The notes: generated by a model not told the origin, from the letters alone. A stretch of DNA of 64,000 nucleotides from G963676795 sp963677215 (GCA_963677215.1 OY781919.1:434001-498000), one strand, 5' to 3'. Shown: positions 14,307 to 24,830, counted from the first letter of the stretch. Numbers and translations are program-made.

Positions 14307-15989
14307 ATGATGATTGTTGAGACCAATTTTTCAGCCAGTCAGCCAGCCTTGAACGTGGAGGAACCCCGTTCTGCGGCCGATTCATCACGCCATACCAAAA
14401 GCTGCGCGTCAACCTGGCAGCAGAACAGCGACAACCTTCTCTCCCTGCTGGACAGCGGTGAAGACATCATCTGGACTGTCGACAGGGAGAAAAAACTGCT
14501 TTTCGCCAACAAAGCTGCCCAGGCAGCTTTCGCCATCCGCAGATGCATCGAACTGACGCCCGGCATGCAGGTCGACGAGATCTTCACCGACATCAATGCC
14601 ATATTGTTCGACAAGCTTTATGACTCAGCCCTCAGGGGACAGACCCTGCGCCTCAATTTTTCAACAGATGACCAGCGTGAATACGCGACAACGGTCCAAC
14701 CGGTTAGAAAAGCTGATCAGATCATCGGCATCTCCGTTTTTGCCAAGGATATCAGTGAGGCCGTCAAGCTGCAACAGGAGCTGAAACTGATTGATACGCT
14801 GGTCAACACGACTCACGACCCAATCGCTCTGCTCGACAGCAGTCATCACTTTCACTACACTAACCAGGCCTATCAGGACTCCTTCAGACATATAACTTCA
14901 GACATGGTCGGAATGTCACTCGAAGACGTCATGGGCACCGAACATTACATCCAAGTCGCCAAACCCCATCTGACGAGAGCGTTCTCCGGTGAAAACATTC
15001 AGTTTGAATTCTGGCATAATGCTAACGAGGAGAAACGCTTCCTTTCCGTATCTTTTTCACCGCTGTTTAATGACACAGAGACCCCCGATCTGATCGCCAT
15101 CATCGTCCGCGACCTGACCGAACTGAAACGGGTTGAAGACGACAGACAGAAGATCTTTGAGCTCTCTCTCGACATGCTCTGTATCAGCAATTTTGCCGGG
15201 CACTTTCTGGAACTTAACCCGTCCTGGCACAGAACCCTGGGTTGGAGCGTAGAAGAGGTCAAAAGCAAGGACTGGCTGGATCTGGTTTTCGAAGATGACC
15301 GGGAGGTCAGCCTGTCTATTCAGCAGCGCCTGGCTAATGGCGAAAGTGTCATCGGCTTTGAAAATCGCTGTTATTGCAAGGATGGCACCCTGCGCTGGCT
15401 GTCCTGGAGTTCTTCTCCGGAAAGAGAACAGCAGAGGGTCTTTTCGGTCGTCCGCGACATCACCAATCAAAAGCAGATCGAAGATCGGCTGCGCCAGATG
15501 GCGACAACCGACCCACTGACCGGTGCCAGCAACCGCAGACACTTCATCGAGAGAGCGATGGCCGAACTGAAACGCTCTCATCGCCACGGCACTCCCTTGG
15601 CCGCGGTGATGCTCGACATCGATCATTTCAAGCGCATCAACGACACCTATGGCCATGATGTTGGAGATGAAGTGCTGAAAAGAATGGTCAACTGCTGCCA
15701 GCAGGAGCTGCGGGCGTCTGATATTTTCGGCCGTTTCGGCGGGGAGGAGTTTGCCGCGATCTTGACCGATTCAAACGAAGACACGGCCCTGCAGGTCTGT
15801 GAACGGTTGCGCCAAAGCGTTGCCGCCTTGAGAATTCAGCACGCCGGCTCAACGATTTCCATCAACATCAGTATCGGCGCAAGCATGTACAACATCAACG
15901 ACATCAATATCGACGGTCTACTCAAACGCGCCGACGACGCCCTTTACGAAGCGAAACGCAAAGGGCGAAACTGTGTTGTCATCTCCTAA
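14307..15989 (+). CDS. Diguanylate cyclase with three PAS domains
   Basis: The 560-residue soluble product has three PAS domains (about residues 30-140, 150-265 and 275-390) and a C-terminal GGDEF domain. The active-site loop is GGEEF near residue 478. An inhibition-site motif RASD lies five residues before it, so product feedback is expected. It makes c-di-GMP from two GTP under control of PAS-sensed signals. I start at the ATG pair at 14307-14310; the frame opens at a TTG at 14283. It ends 13 bases from the convergent glgP. Confidence 0.92.
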   Translation: MMIVETNFSASQPALNVEEPRSAADSSRHTKSCASTWQQNSDNLLSLLDSGEDIIWTVDREKKLLFANKAAQAAFAIRRCIELTPGMQVDEIFTDINAILFDKLYDSALRGQTLRLNFSTDDQREYATTVQPVRKADQIIGISVFAKDISEAVKLQQELKLIDTLVNTTHDPIALLDSSHHFHYTNQAYQDSFRHITSDMVGMSLEDVMGTEHYIQVAKPHLTRAFSGENIQFEFWHNANEEKRFLSVSFSPLFNDTETPDLIAIIVRDLTELKRVEDDRQKIFELSLDMLCISNFAGHFLELNPSWHRTLGWSVEEVKSKDWLDLVFEDDREVSLSIQQRLANGESVIGFENRCYCKDGTLRWLSWSSSPEREQQRVFSVVRDITNQKQIEDRLRQMATTDPLTGASNRRHFIERAMAELKRSHRHGTPLAAVMLDIDHFKRINDTYGHDVGDEVLKRMVNCCQQELRASDIFGRFGGEEFAAILTDSNEDTALQVCERLRQSVAALRIQHAGSTISINISIGASMYNINDINIDGLLKRADDALYEAKRKGRNCVVIS

Positions 15990-16002
15990 CGAATCAGAAA
16001 TC

Positions 16003-18504
16003 TCAGTTTTTGGGTACAACCTTCTGGAGTTTCCAGATTTCCCTGTTATAGTCCGCCATCGTCCGGTCGGTCGAAAATTTACCTGACGCCGCTGTGTTGA
16101 GGATGCTCATCCGCGTCCAATGATGTTCATCCAGGTAGGCCTTGGCGACCTGCTCCTGCGCCTCGACATAGCTGGTAAAATCGGCTGCCACCAGCCACGG
16201 ATCATGCGGGCTCAGAATGGCCTCCAGAATCGGATCGAAGATCCCCGCTTCGAACTGGCTGAAATGACCACTGCGCAACAAATGCATCACCTGGGAAAGG
16301 TTCTGATCGGCGGCAACAATCGCCGCCGGATCATAATTTCTACGGGTCTTTTCAACCTGCTCAGCAGTCCGGCCGAAGAGGAAGAAATTCTCGGCGCCGA
16401 CTTCCTCGCGAATCTCGATATTCGCGCCATCCAGAGTACCGATGGTTAGTGCGCCGTTGATCATGAACTTCATGTTTCCAGTTCCCGACGCCTCTTTCCC
16501 GGCAGTGGAAATCTGCTCGGAAAGATCGGAGCCGGGGCAGATCGTCTCCATCGCTGAAACGCGATAGTTGGGCAGGAACACGACCTTGAGCAGTTCACCC
16601 ACATCGGCGTCGCTGTTGACCATCGCCGCGACATTATTGATCAGCTTAATGATCAGCTTGGCCATGGCATAACCGGGTGCCGCCTTGCCGCCGAAGAGTA
16701 CGCAACGTGGCGTCCAACCTTCGGTATCGCCCCGCTTGATCCGGTTATAGAGATGGATCACATGCAGAATGTTGAGCAGCTGGCGTTTGTATTCGTGAAT
16801 CCGCTTGACCTGGACATCGAACAGGGCATCGGACGAGAAGACCACACCGCACTCCTGCAGGACCATCGCGGCCAGGCGCTCCTTGTTGTGCCGCTTGACC
16901 TGGCGCCACTGTCCTTGGAAGGCTTGGTCCTCGGCTAAGGGGGCCAGGCGACTCAGTTCCGACAGATCGGTGATCCAGCCACTGCCGATCTTGTCACTGA
17001 TCAGGGTGCTCAGATCGGGGTTGGCCAGGGCCAGCCAGCGCCGCTGGGTCACCCCGTTGGTCTTGTTGTTGAAGCGCTCCGGCCAGAGTTCAAAGAAATC
17101 ACGGAACAGGCCGCTCTTGAGCAGTTGAGAATGGAGTTCCGCGACACCATTGATGGAGAAGCTGCCAACGATCGCCAGGTAGGCCATGCGTACCTGCGGA
17201 TCGGGCCCCTCTTCGATCAGCGACATACGCCGCTGCCGGTCGTTATCACCCGGCCAGTGCTGGGCCACTTCCCGCAAGAAGCGGGCGTTGATTTCATAGA
17301 TGATCTCCAGCAGCCGGGGCAACAGCTGCTGAAACAGACGGACCGGCCACTTTTCCAGCGCTTCGGGCAGCAGGGTATGGTTGGTGTAAGCCATGGTCCG
17401 GCTGGTGATCGCCCAGGCCTCGTCCCACTCCAGGCCATGCTCATCGAGTAACAGGCGCATCAGCTCGGCGACAGCACAGCTGGGGTGGGTATCGTTGAGC
17501 TGAAAGCAGTTCAAATCGGCAAATTCACTTAAATCGGTGCCCTTGGTGATGACCCACTTGTCGAGCACATCCTGCAGACTTGCCGAGGCGAGGAAATACT
17601 GCTGACGCAGGCGCAGCTCCTTGCCACTTTCGCTGGCATCGTTCGGATAGAGGACCATGGTGATCTTTTCCGCGTCGTTCTTCGCCGCGACCGATCCCGG
17701 GTAATCACCGGAGTTGAATTCGTCCAGGTCGAAATCTTCGGTGGCAGCCGCTTTCCACAACCTCAGGGTATTGACCGTACCGTTTTCATAACCGGGGATC
17801 GGCACGTCGTAGGGAATCGCCTGAACATCACGACTGTCGACCCAGCGCACCCGCTGACGGCCGTGACCATCGTGATAGAACTCGGTCCGTCCGCCGAACT
17901 TGATCCGCTGACGATATTCGGGACGCTTAATCTCCCAGACATTGTCAGTTTCAAGCCAGTGATCCGGCTCTTCGACCTGGAAACCGTTCTCGATACGCTG
18001 CCTGAACATACCGTATTCATAGCGGATTCCATAGCCCTGAACCGGCAACTGCAGGGTTGCGCAGCTGTCGAGGAAGCAGGCGGCCAGCCGGCCGAGGCCG
18101 CCGTTGCCCAGCCCGGCGTCCGGTTCGATCATCTCCAGTTCCTCGAGATCCAGACAACGCTTGGCCAAGGCGGTTTTGAGCTCGCCGCTGAGACCGATAT
18201 TCAGCACAGCATTGCCCATCGCCCGCCCCATAAGGAATTCGAGAGACAGATAGTAGGCCCGCCTGCAGTTGTTCTCTTCGTAGGCGTAACGGGTTCTGGT
18301 CCAACGCTCCATAAGCCGGTCGCGGACGGTCAACGCCAGCGCCTCATAGGCGTAGTGAGTCAACCGGCAGTTCCGGTCACGACCCAGGTTATAGGTGTAA
18401 TAGCGCCTGAAATCATAATCGAGGGACTCGGCATCGTCTGCCAGAGGTGGCAGAGCCGTTAAACGCACACTGATGTCATTGGTCTTGAAGCGTTTCAGAT
18501 TCAT
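16003..18504 (-). CDS. glgP: Glycogen/starch phosphorylase
   Basis: The 833-residue product has the family's usual length. It shows the glucan phosphorylase core, including the PLP-lysine motif EASGTGNMKF (Lys near 679) and the RIHEYKRQ segment. It releases glucose-1-phosphate from stored glycogen in the cytoplasm. The ATG at 18504 is preceded by AGGCGGA; the longer frame to 18555 adds 17 residues without a better start. No other glycogen genes lie nearby. It is transcribed on the same strand as polA, 167 bases downstream of it. Confidence 0.96.
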   Translation of the reverse strand: MNLKRFKTNDISVRLTALPPLADDAESLDYDFRRYYTYNLGRDRNCRLTHYAYEALALTVRDRLMERWTRTRYAYEENNCRRAYYLSLEFLMGRAMGNAVLNIGLSGELKTALAKRCLDLEELEMIEPDAGLGNGGLGRLAACFLDSCATLQLPVQGYGIRYEYGMFRQRIENGFQVEEPDHWLETDNVWEIKRPEYRQRIKFGGRTEFYHDGHGRQRVRWVDSRDVQAIPYDVPIPGYENGTVNTLRLWKAAATEDFDLDEFNSGDYPGSVAAKNDAEKITMVLYPNDASESGKELRLRQQYFLASASLQDVLDKWVITKGTDLSEFADLNCFQLNDTHPSCAVAELMRLLLDEHGLEWDEAWAITSRTMAYTNHTLLPEALEKWPVRLFQQLLPRLLEIIYEINARFLREVAQHWPGDNDRQRRMSLIEEGPDPQVRMAYLAIVGSFSINGVAELHSQLLKSGLFRDFFELWPERFNNKTNGVTQRRWLALANPDLSTLISDKIGSGWITDLSELSRLAPLAEDQAFQGQWRQVKRHNKERLAAMVLQECGVVFSSDALFDVQVKRIHEYKRQLLNILHVIHLYNRIKRGDTEGWTPRCVLFGGKAAPGYAMAKLIIKLINNVAAMVNSDADVGELLKVVFLPNYRVSAMETICPGSDLSEQISTAGKEASGTGNMKFMINGALTIGTLDGANIEIREEVGAENFFLFGRTAEQVEKTRRNYDPAAIVAADQNLSQVMHLLRSGHFSQFEAGIFDPILEAILSPHDPWLVAADFTSYVEAQEQVAKAYLDEHHWTRMSILNTAASGKFSTDRTMADYNREIWKLQKVVPKN

Positions 18505-18671
18505 GGTTTCCGCCTGTCTTAAAAAGAGGACGCCCCCGTAGCTCATCGCTGGCAAATGGGGAAATCTTGCTGCAACAAGTATAACGATAGCACATCCCGC
18601 TCTTCATGAAAGCGTGGGGACTCAGATTAACCAAGTTCTGACAGAGGCCTTTCAGTAAACCGCAATTACCA

Positions 18672-21353
18672 TCAGTGGGCCTGCGCCCAGTTGGCCCCCT
18701 GACCGACATCGACCTTGAGCGGCAGGTCCATCTCGACGGCATGCTCCATCTCCTGACGAATCAGGGCGATCACCCTGTCCAGCTCCAGCTCCGGGACCTC
18801 GAAGACCAGTTCATCATGGACCTGCAGCAGCATGCGGGTCTGCAGCCTTTCTTCACGCAGGCGCTTGTCAATTCTGATCATCGCCACCTTGATGACGTCG
18901 GCGGCACTTCCCTGAACCGGGTAGTTGATTGCGTTGCGTTCGGCATAACTGCGGATAGCACCATTCTTGCTGTTGATCTCCGGCACGGCACAGTGGCGTC
19001 CGAGCAGGGTCGTGACATACTGGTACTCGCGGGCCTCCTGCTTTTTCTCTTCAAGGAAGTTGAGTACGGCGGGATAGCGTTCAAAGTAGTGATCGATGAA
19101 ACTCTGTGCTTCGCTGCGACTGATCCCCAGATCCTTGGCCAGACTGAAGGCCCCCATGCCATAGAGCACCCCGAAGTTGATGGTCTTGGCCTGACGGCGC
19201 ATCTCGTCACTGACCATTTCAGGAAAAACGTTAAAGATCTCCCCGGCGGTCCGCTTGTGAATATCCTCCCCGGCGGCGAAACTCTCCTTGAGCGCGGCGA
19301 CATCGGCGAGATGGGCCATAACCCGCAGCTCGACCTGGGAGTAGTCGGCCGAGACCAGCACCCAGCCAGCTTCCGGCAGGAAGGCTTCGCGGATGCGCCG
19401 CCCTTCGGCGCTGCGAATCGGGATGTTCTGCAGATTAGGATCACTCGACGACAGGCGGCCGGTCGCGGTCACCGCCTGATTAAAGGAGGTATGCACGCGC
19501 CCGGTGCGGCGGTTAATCAGTTTCGGCAGAGCATCGCTGTAGGTGTTCTTGAGTTTGCTCAGAGAGCGGTAGTCGAGAATCTTTTTGGCGATCTCATGCT
19601 CTTCGGCCAGTTTCTCCAGGACCTCGACATTGGTCGACCAGCCGGTCTTGGTCTTCTTCCCCTTCGGCAGCCCGAGCTTTTCAAACAGGACCTCGCCCAG
19701 CTGTTTCGGCGAATTGATATTGAACGGGCCCTGCCCCAGCTCATGAATATCCTTTTCCAGCTCGACCAGCTGACGGCCTAGCTCGTCTGACAGTTTTCCG
19801 AGGAAATCGGCGTCAACCCGGATGCCGGTCCACTCCATGCGGGTCAACACCTCAACCAGCGGCATCTCGACCTTATAAAACAGCTGACGGCGGGCATCGT
19901 CCGGCAGCTCTGCCAACAATTTTTCGGCCAGCTGCAGGGTGATGTCGGCATCCTCCGCGGCATACTCTGTCGCTTTTTCGACCTCAACCTCGCTGAAACA
20001 GATCTGCTTCTTGCCAGTGCCGGCAACCTCGGCATAGGGGATCATCTGGTGGTTGAGGTGCTCCAGGGCCAGGGCGTCGAGACCGTGGGACTTGGCTTCG
20101 GGATAGAGTACGTAGGAGAGCACCATGGTGTCGACGGCAACACCGGCCAACTCGATTCCCGCTCCGCGTAGGACCAGGGCATCGTACTTGATGTTCTGGC
20201 CGATCTTTTCAACCTTTGGATCTTCCAGGAGTGGACGCAGTCGCTCGATAACCAGGTCTTTATCCAGTTGCTCCGGCACCCCCAGATAACGGTGGCCGAC
20301 CGGCAGGTACCACCCCCTGCCGGCTTCGACGGCAAAGGAGAGTCCGACCAGTTCGGCTGCAACGGCATCGAGGCTGGTGGTTTCGGTATCGAGGGCAAAA
20401 CGCCCTGCCCTGGTCAGCTCAGCCAGCAGTTTATCGAGCTCGCCTTCAGTGAGCACCGCCTGATAATTGCCATCCTTGCGCTCTGCAACAACCTGCGGGG
20501 CGAATTCTTGCATCAGCTTGGTAAACTCCAGATCGCGGAACAGCGCCTCAAGTGCTTCACGGTTCGGTTCTCCAAGCAACAGATCGTCGTAATTGATCTC
20601 CAGCTCCAGATCGTAAACCAGGTCGGCCAGCTGGCGCGAAAGGCGGGCCTGATCGGCAAATTCACGCAGGTTCTCCTGGCGTTTTTTGCCTTTGACCTGA
20701 TCGATATGACCTAGCAGGTTTTCGATGCTGCCGAACTCCTGAATCAGCGTCGCCGCGGTCTTCTCACCAATTCCGGGAACTCCTGGGATATTGTCGGAGG
20801 TATCGCCGGCCAGACCGAGCACCTCAAGCACCTGCTCGGGTGGAACGCCGAAGCGCTCGACAACCTCGTCACGGCGGAAGACCTTCTTCTTCATGGTATC
20901 TAGCAGGCAAACCCGCTCGCTGACGATCTGCATCAGGTCCTTGTCACCGGTGACGACGGTCACGTCAAATCCCTGCTGTTCGTAACGCCGGGTCAGGGTG
21001 GCGATGATGTCATCGGCCTCATAACCGGGCATTTCCAGGCAGGGCAGGTTGAAGGCCTTGACCACCTCCTTGATCAGCGGAATCTGCGGCACCAGGTCCT
21101 CCGGCATCGCCGCCCGGTTGGCTTTGTACTGGGGATAAAGCTCCTTGCGAAAGGTCGGTCCCTTGCTGTCAAAGATCACCGCGACATGTTCCGGAGCATA
21201 TTCGCGCAACAGGGTCAGTAGCATGTTGGTAAAACCGTAGACGGCGTTGGTCGCCTCCCCCTTGGAGTTGGACAGATGGCGGATGGCATAATAGGCGCGA
21301 TAGATATAGGACGAACCGTCGACGAGATAGAGCTGTTTTTGTTGAGCAGTCAT
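18672..21353 (-). CDS. polA: DNA polymerase I
   Basis: The 893-residue product has all three domains. The first is a 5'-nuclease domain (about residues 1-290). The second is a 3'-5' exonuclease with all acidic residues visible (DTETTS, NIKYDAL, YAAEDAD). The third is the polymerase with motif A (SADYSQVELR), motif B (RRQAKTINFGVLYG) and motif C (LLQVHDELVFE). It fills gaps after primer removal and in repair. Unlike in many bacteria, the proofreading residues are intact. Confidence 0.98.
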   Translation of the reverse strand: MTAQQKQLYLVDGSSYIYRAYYAIRHLSNSKGEATNAVYGFTNMLLTLLREYAPEHVAVIFDSKGPTFRKELYPQYKANRAAMPEDLVPQIPLIKEVVKAFNLPCLEMPGYEADDIIATLTRRYEQQGFDVTVVTGDKDLMQIVSERVCLLDTMKKKVFRRDEVVERFGVPPEQVLEVLGLAGDTSDNIPGVPGIGEKTAATLIQEFGSIENLLGHIDQVKGKKRQENLREFADQARLSRQLADLVYDLELEINYDDLLLGEPNREALEALFRDLEFTKLMQEFAPQVVAERKDGNYQAVLTEGELDKLLAELTRAGRFALDTETTSLDAVAAELVGLSFAVEAGRGWYLPVGHRYLGVPEQLDKDLVIERLRPLLEDPKVEKIGQNIKYDALVLRGAGIELAGVAVDTMVLSYVLYPEAKSHGLDALALEHLNHQMIPYAEVAGTGKKQICFSEVEVEKATEYAAEDADITLQLAEKLLAELPDDARRQLFYKVEMPLVEVLTRMEWTGIRVDADFLGKLSDELGRQLVELEKDIHELGQGPFNINSPKQLGEVLFEKLGLPKGKKTKTGWSTNVEVLEKLAEEHEIAKKILDYRSLSKLKNTYSDALPKLINRRTGRVHTSFNQAVTATGRLSSSDPNLQNIPIRSAEGRRIREAFLPEAGWVLVSADYSQVELRVMAHLADVAALKESFAAGEDIHKRTAGEIFNVFPEMVSDEMRRQAKTINFGVLYGMGAFSLAKDLGISRSEAQSFIDHYFERYPAVLNFLEEKKQEAREYQYVTTLLGRHCAVPEINSKNGAIRSYAERNAINYPVQGSAADVIKVAMIRIDKRLREERLQTRMLLQVHDELVFEVPELELDRVIALIRQEMEHAVEMDLPLKVDVGQGANWAQAH

Positions 21354-21573
21354 GAGGACCCTTTCGCAGGAAAATAAATTTTTCCGATTATTCCACAGCC
21401 TCTCTCAAAGGAAAAGCCGCAAGCTAGTTTTCATCCGGAAACAACCCTTTTCCGCCGTAGCTGCGTCAATCTGCGGTTTTGCTTGCGCGGTGTAAAGTAC
21501 TACGCCTTAAGCACAATCCCTTGATTTCCTCGCCACTGAAGAAATGGCTCGTTTCCAATCTGAAAACTTCCAC

Positions 21574-21608
21574 GTTGCCCCCCTCCGGAGTTTCCGGAGG
21601 GGGGCAAC
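21574..21608. repeat. Perfect 16-bp inverted repeat between polA and lon
   Basis: The arms (GTTGCCCCCCTCCGGA and its complement) are separated by three bases. Neither side has a T-run, so it is not a standard terminator. It lies in the 385-bp divergent gap upstream of both polA and lon, which otherwise holds only a possible lon promoter. Confidence 0.7.
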
Positions 21609-21645
21609 AAGCTAGCACTGCGCAGTTTTTCCAAAGTATGTTATC

Positions 21646-21675
21646 TTGACAAGAAAAAAGGGTTACTAGTAATTT
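21646..21675 (+). promoter_or_regulatory. Possible sigma-70 promoter of lon
   Basis: A consensus -35 box TTGACA (21646-21651) is followed 17-18 bases later by GTAATT/TAATTT. It lies about 65 bases before the lon ATG. No CIRCE element or clear heat-shock sigma box is seen. Confidence 0.4.
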
Positions 21676-21738
21676 CAACTATGAGCTTTTTGCTCAGCTC
21701 CGTAACCGGTTTCCCAGCAATCTCAATGGAGTAGCCAT

Positions 21739-24174
21739 ATGCACGATAATTTTGAAGATCACGATGAATCCATCGAATACGAAATAGAAGTTGAAACCGA
21801 TGCCGATGTCCATGCCGTTCCCGATGACGGTCTGGTTCTGGCCCGCGACATGCTGCCGTCACGCCTGCCGATCATTCCGCTGCGCCCCCGTCCGGCCTTT
21901 CCTGGAGTCATCATCCCGCTGACCGTTACCGGTGCCGCCCGTGTGAAGACCATCAAGCAGGCAATGGAAACCGAATCGCAGTCGATCGGTCTGGTCATGG
22001 TTCAGGATCTCCACGCCGACGATTCGACCACCAACCTGCAGCAGGTCGGGGTCGCGGCCAAGATCCTCAAGTTGATTCACACCGATGACAAGAGTGCCCA
22101 TATCCTGGTCAACAGCCTCGAGCGCTTCAGCATCGAAGAGATTCATAACGTCAACGATATCATCTACGCCGATGTCGCCTACCTGCTGACCGCCGAATCG
22201 CGTGATGACGCCGAGCTGCAGGCCTATTCCATGGCGATCATCTCAACCCTCAAGGAACTGGTCCAGATCAACCCTCTCTACTCAGAGGAAATCAAACTTT
22301 TCCTTGGCCGTTCGAGCATGGATGACCCGGCCCGCCTGACCGACTTTGCCGCCAACCTGACCAACGCCGATGGCTTCGAGCTGCAGGACGTACTGGAGAC
22401 CTTCGATGTCCACCGGCGGATCGACAAGGTTCTGGTGCTGCTCAAGAAGGAGCTCGAAGTCTCGCGTCTGCAGACCAAGATCTCGCAGCAGATCGAGGAA
22501 AAGGTCTCCAATCAGCAACGCGAATTCTTCCTGCGCGAACAGTTCAAGGCGATCAAGCGCGAACTGGGGTTGGAAAAAGAAGGCAAGGAATCGGAGATCG
22601 AGAAATATCAGCAGCGCCTGAAAAAACTGACCCTCAACGACGAAGCCCAGAAGGCGGTCGACGAGGAGATCGAGAAGTTGTCACTGATCGAACCCTCCTC
22701 ACCGGAATACAATGTCAGCCGCAATTACCTCGACTGGCTGACCATCCTGCCCTGGGGCAGGTTCAGTAAGGACTCCTACGATCTCAAACGCGCCAAGCGG
22801 GTGCTCGACCGTGACCACTACGGCCTGGAGGACGTCAAGGACCGGATTCTCGAGTTCATCGCCGTCGGCAAGATGAAGGGGGATATCTCTGGTTCGATCC
22901 TCTGTCTGGTTGGTCCCCCGGGGGTCGGCAAAACCTCTATCGGCAAGAGCATCGCCGATGCCCTGAAGCGGAAGTTCTATCGTTTCTCCGTCGGTGGCAT
23001 GCGTGATGAAGCCGAGATCAAAGGCCACCGACGCACCTATATCGGCGCCATGCCGGGCAAGGCGATCCAGGCGATGAAGAGCGCCGGCACCGCCAACCCG
23101 GTGCTGATGCTCGATGAAATCGACAAGATCGGCGCCTCATTCCAGGGCGATCCGGCCTCGGCACTGCTCGAAGTTCTCGACCCGGAACAAAACGGCGCCT
23201 TCCGCGATCACTACCTGGATGTCCCGTTCGACCTGTCGAACGTCCTGTTTATCGCTACGGCCAACCAGCTCGACACCATCCCGGCGCCGCTGCTTGATCG
23301 GATGGAGATCATCCGCCTGTCCGGCTATATCCTCGAGGAGAAGCTGGAGATCGCCCGCCGCTACCTGGTTCCCAAGGCGCTGGAGAATCACGGCCTGACC
23401 CGCGACCAGATCAGCATTCAGAAAGCGGCGCTGGCCGATATCATCGACCGCTACGCCCGCGAGGCGGGGGTGCGGAACCTGGAAAACATGATCAAGAAGA
23501 TCATGCGCCGGGCAGCCCGGGAGTTCGCCGAGGGACGGAGCGACAAAATCACCGTCGGCAAGAAGGACGTCGAGCATTATCTCGGCAAGCCGATCTTCGC
23601 CGAAGAGGAGCTGCTAAGCGATGCCCCGGGGGTTGTCACCGGTCTGGCCTGGACCCGTATGGGTGGTGCTACCCTGCAGATCGAAGCGACCGCGATGAAG
23701 AGCAAGGGCAAGGGGTTCAAACAGACCGGCCAGCTCGGCAAGGTCATGGTTGAAAGTTCGGAGATCGCTTACTCCTACGTCATGGGCCACCTGCAGGAAT
23801 ACAAGATCGATGAGGACTATTTCGACACCCACTTCATCCATCTGCACGTTCCTGCTGGAGCGACGCCGAAGGATGGCCCGTCCGCCGGGATCACTATGAC
23901 CACGGCGCTGCTGTCGATGATTCTTGAGCGCCCGATCCTCAAAAAACTCGGCATGACCGGCGAACTGTCGTTGACCGGCAGTGTCCTGCCGATCGGCGGC
24001 GTTAAGGAGAAGACCATTGCCGCCCGCCGGGCCGGGCTGACCACTCTGATCTTCCCCTATGAAAACAAAAAGGATTACGACGATCTTCCCGAGTATCTGC
24101 GTGAAGGGATCGCTGTGCATTTCGTCAAAAAGTATCCTGAAGTCTTTAAAATTGCATTTCCGGCGAAAGCCTGA
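21739..24174 (+). CDS. lon: ATP-dependent protease Lon
   Basis: The 811-residue product has an N-terminal substrate domain. The AAA+ module has Walker A GPPGVGKT near residue 393 and Walker B PVLMLDEIDKIG. The C-terminal protease domain has the catalytic Ser in PKDGPSAG (near 715) and Lys in GVKEK (near 757). It degrades misfolded and regulatory proteins in the cytoplasm. GGAG precedes the ATG. The acidic first 30 residues are slightly longer than in E. coli Lon. A small gene follows after 16 bases and is likely co-transcribed. Confidence 0.98.
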   Translation: MHDNFEDHDESIEYEIEVETDADVHAVPDDGLVLARDMLPSRLPIIPLRPRPAFPGVIIPLTVTGAARVKTIKQAMETESQSIGLVMVQDLHADDSTTNLQQVGVAAKILKLIHTDDKSAHILVNSLERFSIEEIHNVNDIIYADVAYLLTAESRDDAELQAYSMAIISTLKELVQINPLYSEEIKLFLGRSSMDDPARLTDFAANLTNADGFELQDVLETFDVHRRIDKVLVLLKKELEVSRLQTKISQQIEEKVSNQQREFFLREQFKAIKRELGLEKEGKESEIEKYQQRLKKLTLNDEAQKAVDEEIEKLSLIEPSSPEYNVSRNYLDWLTILPWGRFSKDSYDLKRAKRVLDRDHYGLEDVKDRILEFIAVGKMKGDISGSILCLVGPPGVGKTSIGKSIADALKRKFYRFSVGGMRDEAEIKGHRRTYIGAMPGKAIQAMKSAGTANPVLMLDEIDKIGASFQGDPASALLEVLDPEQNGAFRDHYLDVPFDLSNVLFIATANQLDTIPAPLLDRMEIIRLSGYILEEKLEIARRYLVPKALENHGLTRDQISIQKAALADIIDRYAREAGVRNLENMIKKIMRRAAREFAEGRSDKITVGKKDVEHYLGKPIFAEEELLSDAPGVVTGLAWTRMGGATLQIEATAMKSKGKGFKQTGQLGKVMVESSEIAYSYVMGHLQEYKIDEDYFDTHFIHLHVPAGATPKDGPSAGITMTTALLSMILERPILKKLGMTGELSLTGSVLPIGGVKEKTIAARRAGLTTLIFPYENKKDYDDLPEYLREGIAVHFVKKYPEVFKIAFPAKA

Positions 24175-24190
24175 TCTTAAGGAGGGACCA

Positions 24191-24409
24191 ATGACTGTTG
24201 AGGAGATCAAGGCGGCCCTGCTCGCCTTGAGCATGGAAGAAAAAAAAGCCTTTGTGCTCGGCACACTGCCGGAACTGAGCAAAGACCTGATCAAGGAACC
24301 GGGGTTCATGCTTCAGCTGTTCCCCGTACTGCTGGGGATTCTCAAAGAAAGTGGCATGGACCTGCAGCAGCTCATGCAACTTGCCAGCATGATGCAGCAG
24401 AATCAGTAG
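24191..24409 (+). CDS. Small acidic helical protein downstream of lon
   Basis: The 72-residue product starts at an ATG preceded by AAGGAGGG, 16 bases after lon. It is all-helical by inspection, with MTVEEIKAALLALSMEEKKAF at the start and a Met/Gln-rich tail. There is no known domain. Its spacing suggests a lon-operon partner or merely a co-expressed protein. Confidence 0.7.
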   Translation: MTVEEIKAALLALSMEEKKAFVLGTLPELSKDLIKEPGFMLQLFPVLLGILKESGMDLQQLMQLASMMQQNQ

Positions 24410-24492
24410 CAGGACTGGCCGCAGTTGACATCGGCGGATTTGCTGATATGTCTATTCTATGCGACCAATAACCAAATGACCAAGGAGGCCAA

Positions 24493-24807
24493 ATGAAAAC
24501 GACTAGAACACTGATCGCGAGCGCAGGACTGGGACTTCTCTTTCTTGCCGGTTGTGCATCGACCGCCACTCTGAACGAGACAGACCAGACCAAACTGGAC
24601 CAGGCCCTGCAGGCCAGCCAGCAGGCTGAAACCTCGGCAACTAGTGCTGCCAGTTCCGCGCAACAGGCAATGTCGGCCATCGACCGCGCTGAAGCGGCCG
24701 CCAAACGTGCCGAAGCTGCAGCAGCCCGTGCTGAAGCAGCCGCCAGAGCGGCGGAAGCCAGCGCAGCTAAATCTGCCAAGGCTTTCGAACTGGGCCAACA
24801 GAAGTAA
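24493..24807 (+). CDS. Lpp/OprI-like alanine-zipper outer-membrane lipoprotein
   Basis: The 104-residue product has a signal peptide with lipobox LAGC (Cys near residue 21) and a long Ala/Glu/Gln coiled coil with heptad alanines (AEAAAKRAEAAAARAEAAA). This matches murein-lipoprotein-like proteins of the OprI type. The C-terminus ends in QQK with a terminal Lys, which could be linked to peptidoglycan as in Lpp. AAGGAGG precedes the ATG, and a strong hairpin follows the stop. Confidence 0.85.
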   Translation: MKTTRTLIASAGLGLLFLAGCASTATLNETDQTKLDQALQASQQAETSATSAASSAQQAMSAIDRAEAAAKRAEAAAARAEAAARAAEASAAKSAKAFELGQQK

Positions 24808-24830
24808 CCTGCTTCACCATTGCATATAAA

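Noticed and set aside
14203..14412. Minus-strand 69-codon frame upstream of the GGDEF gene
   Set aside because: It overlaps the true start of the cyclase, has no ribosome-binding site and an unnatural composition.
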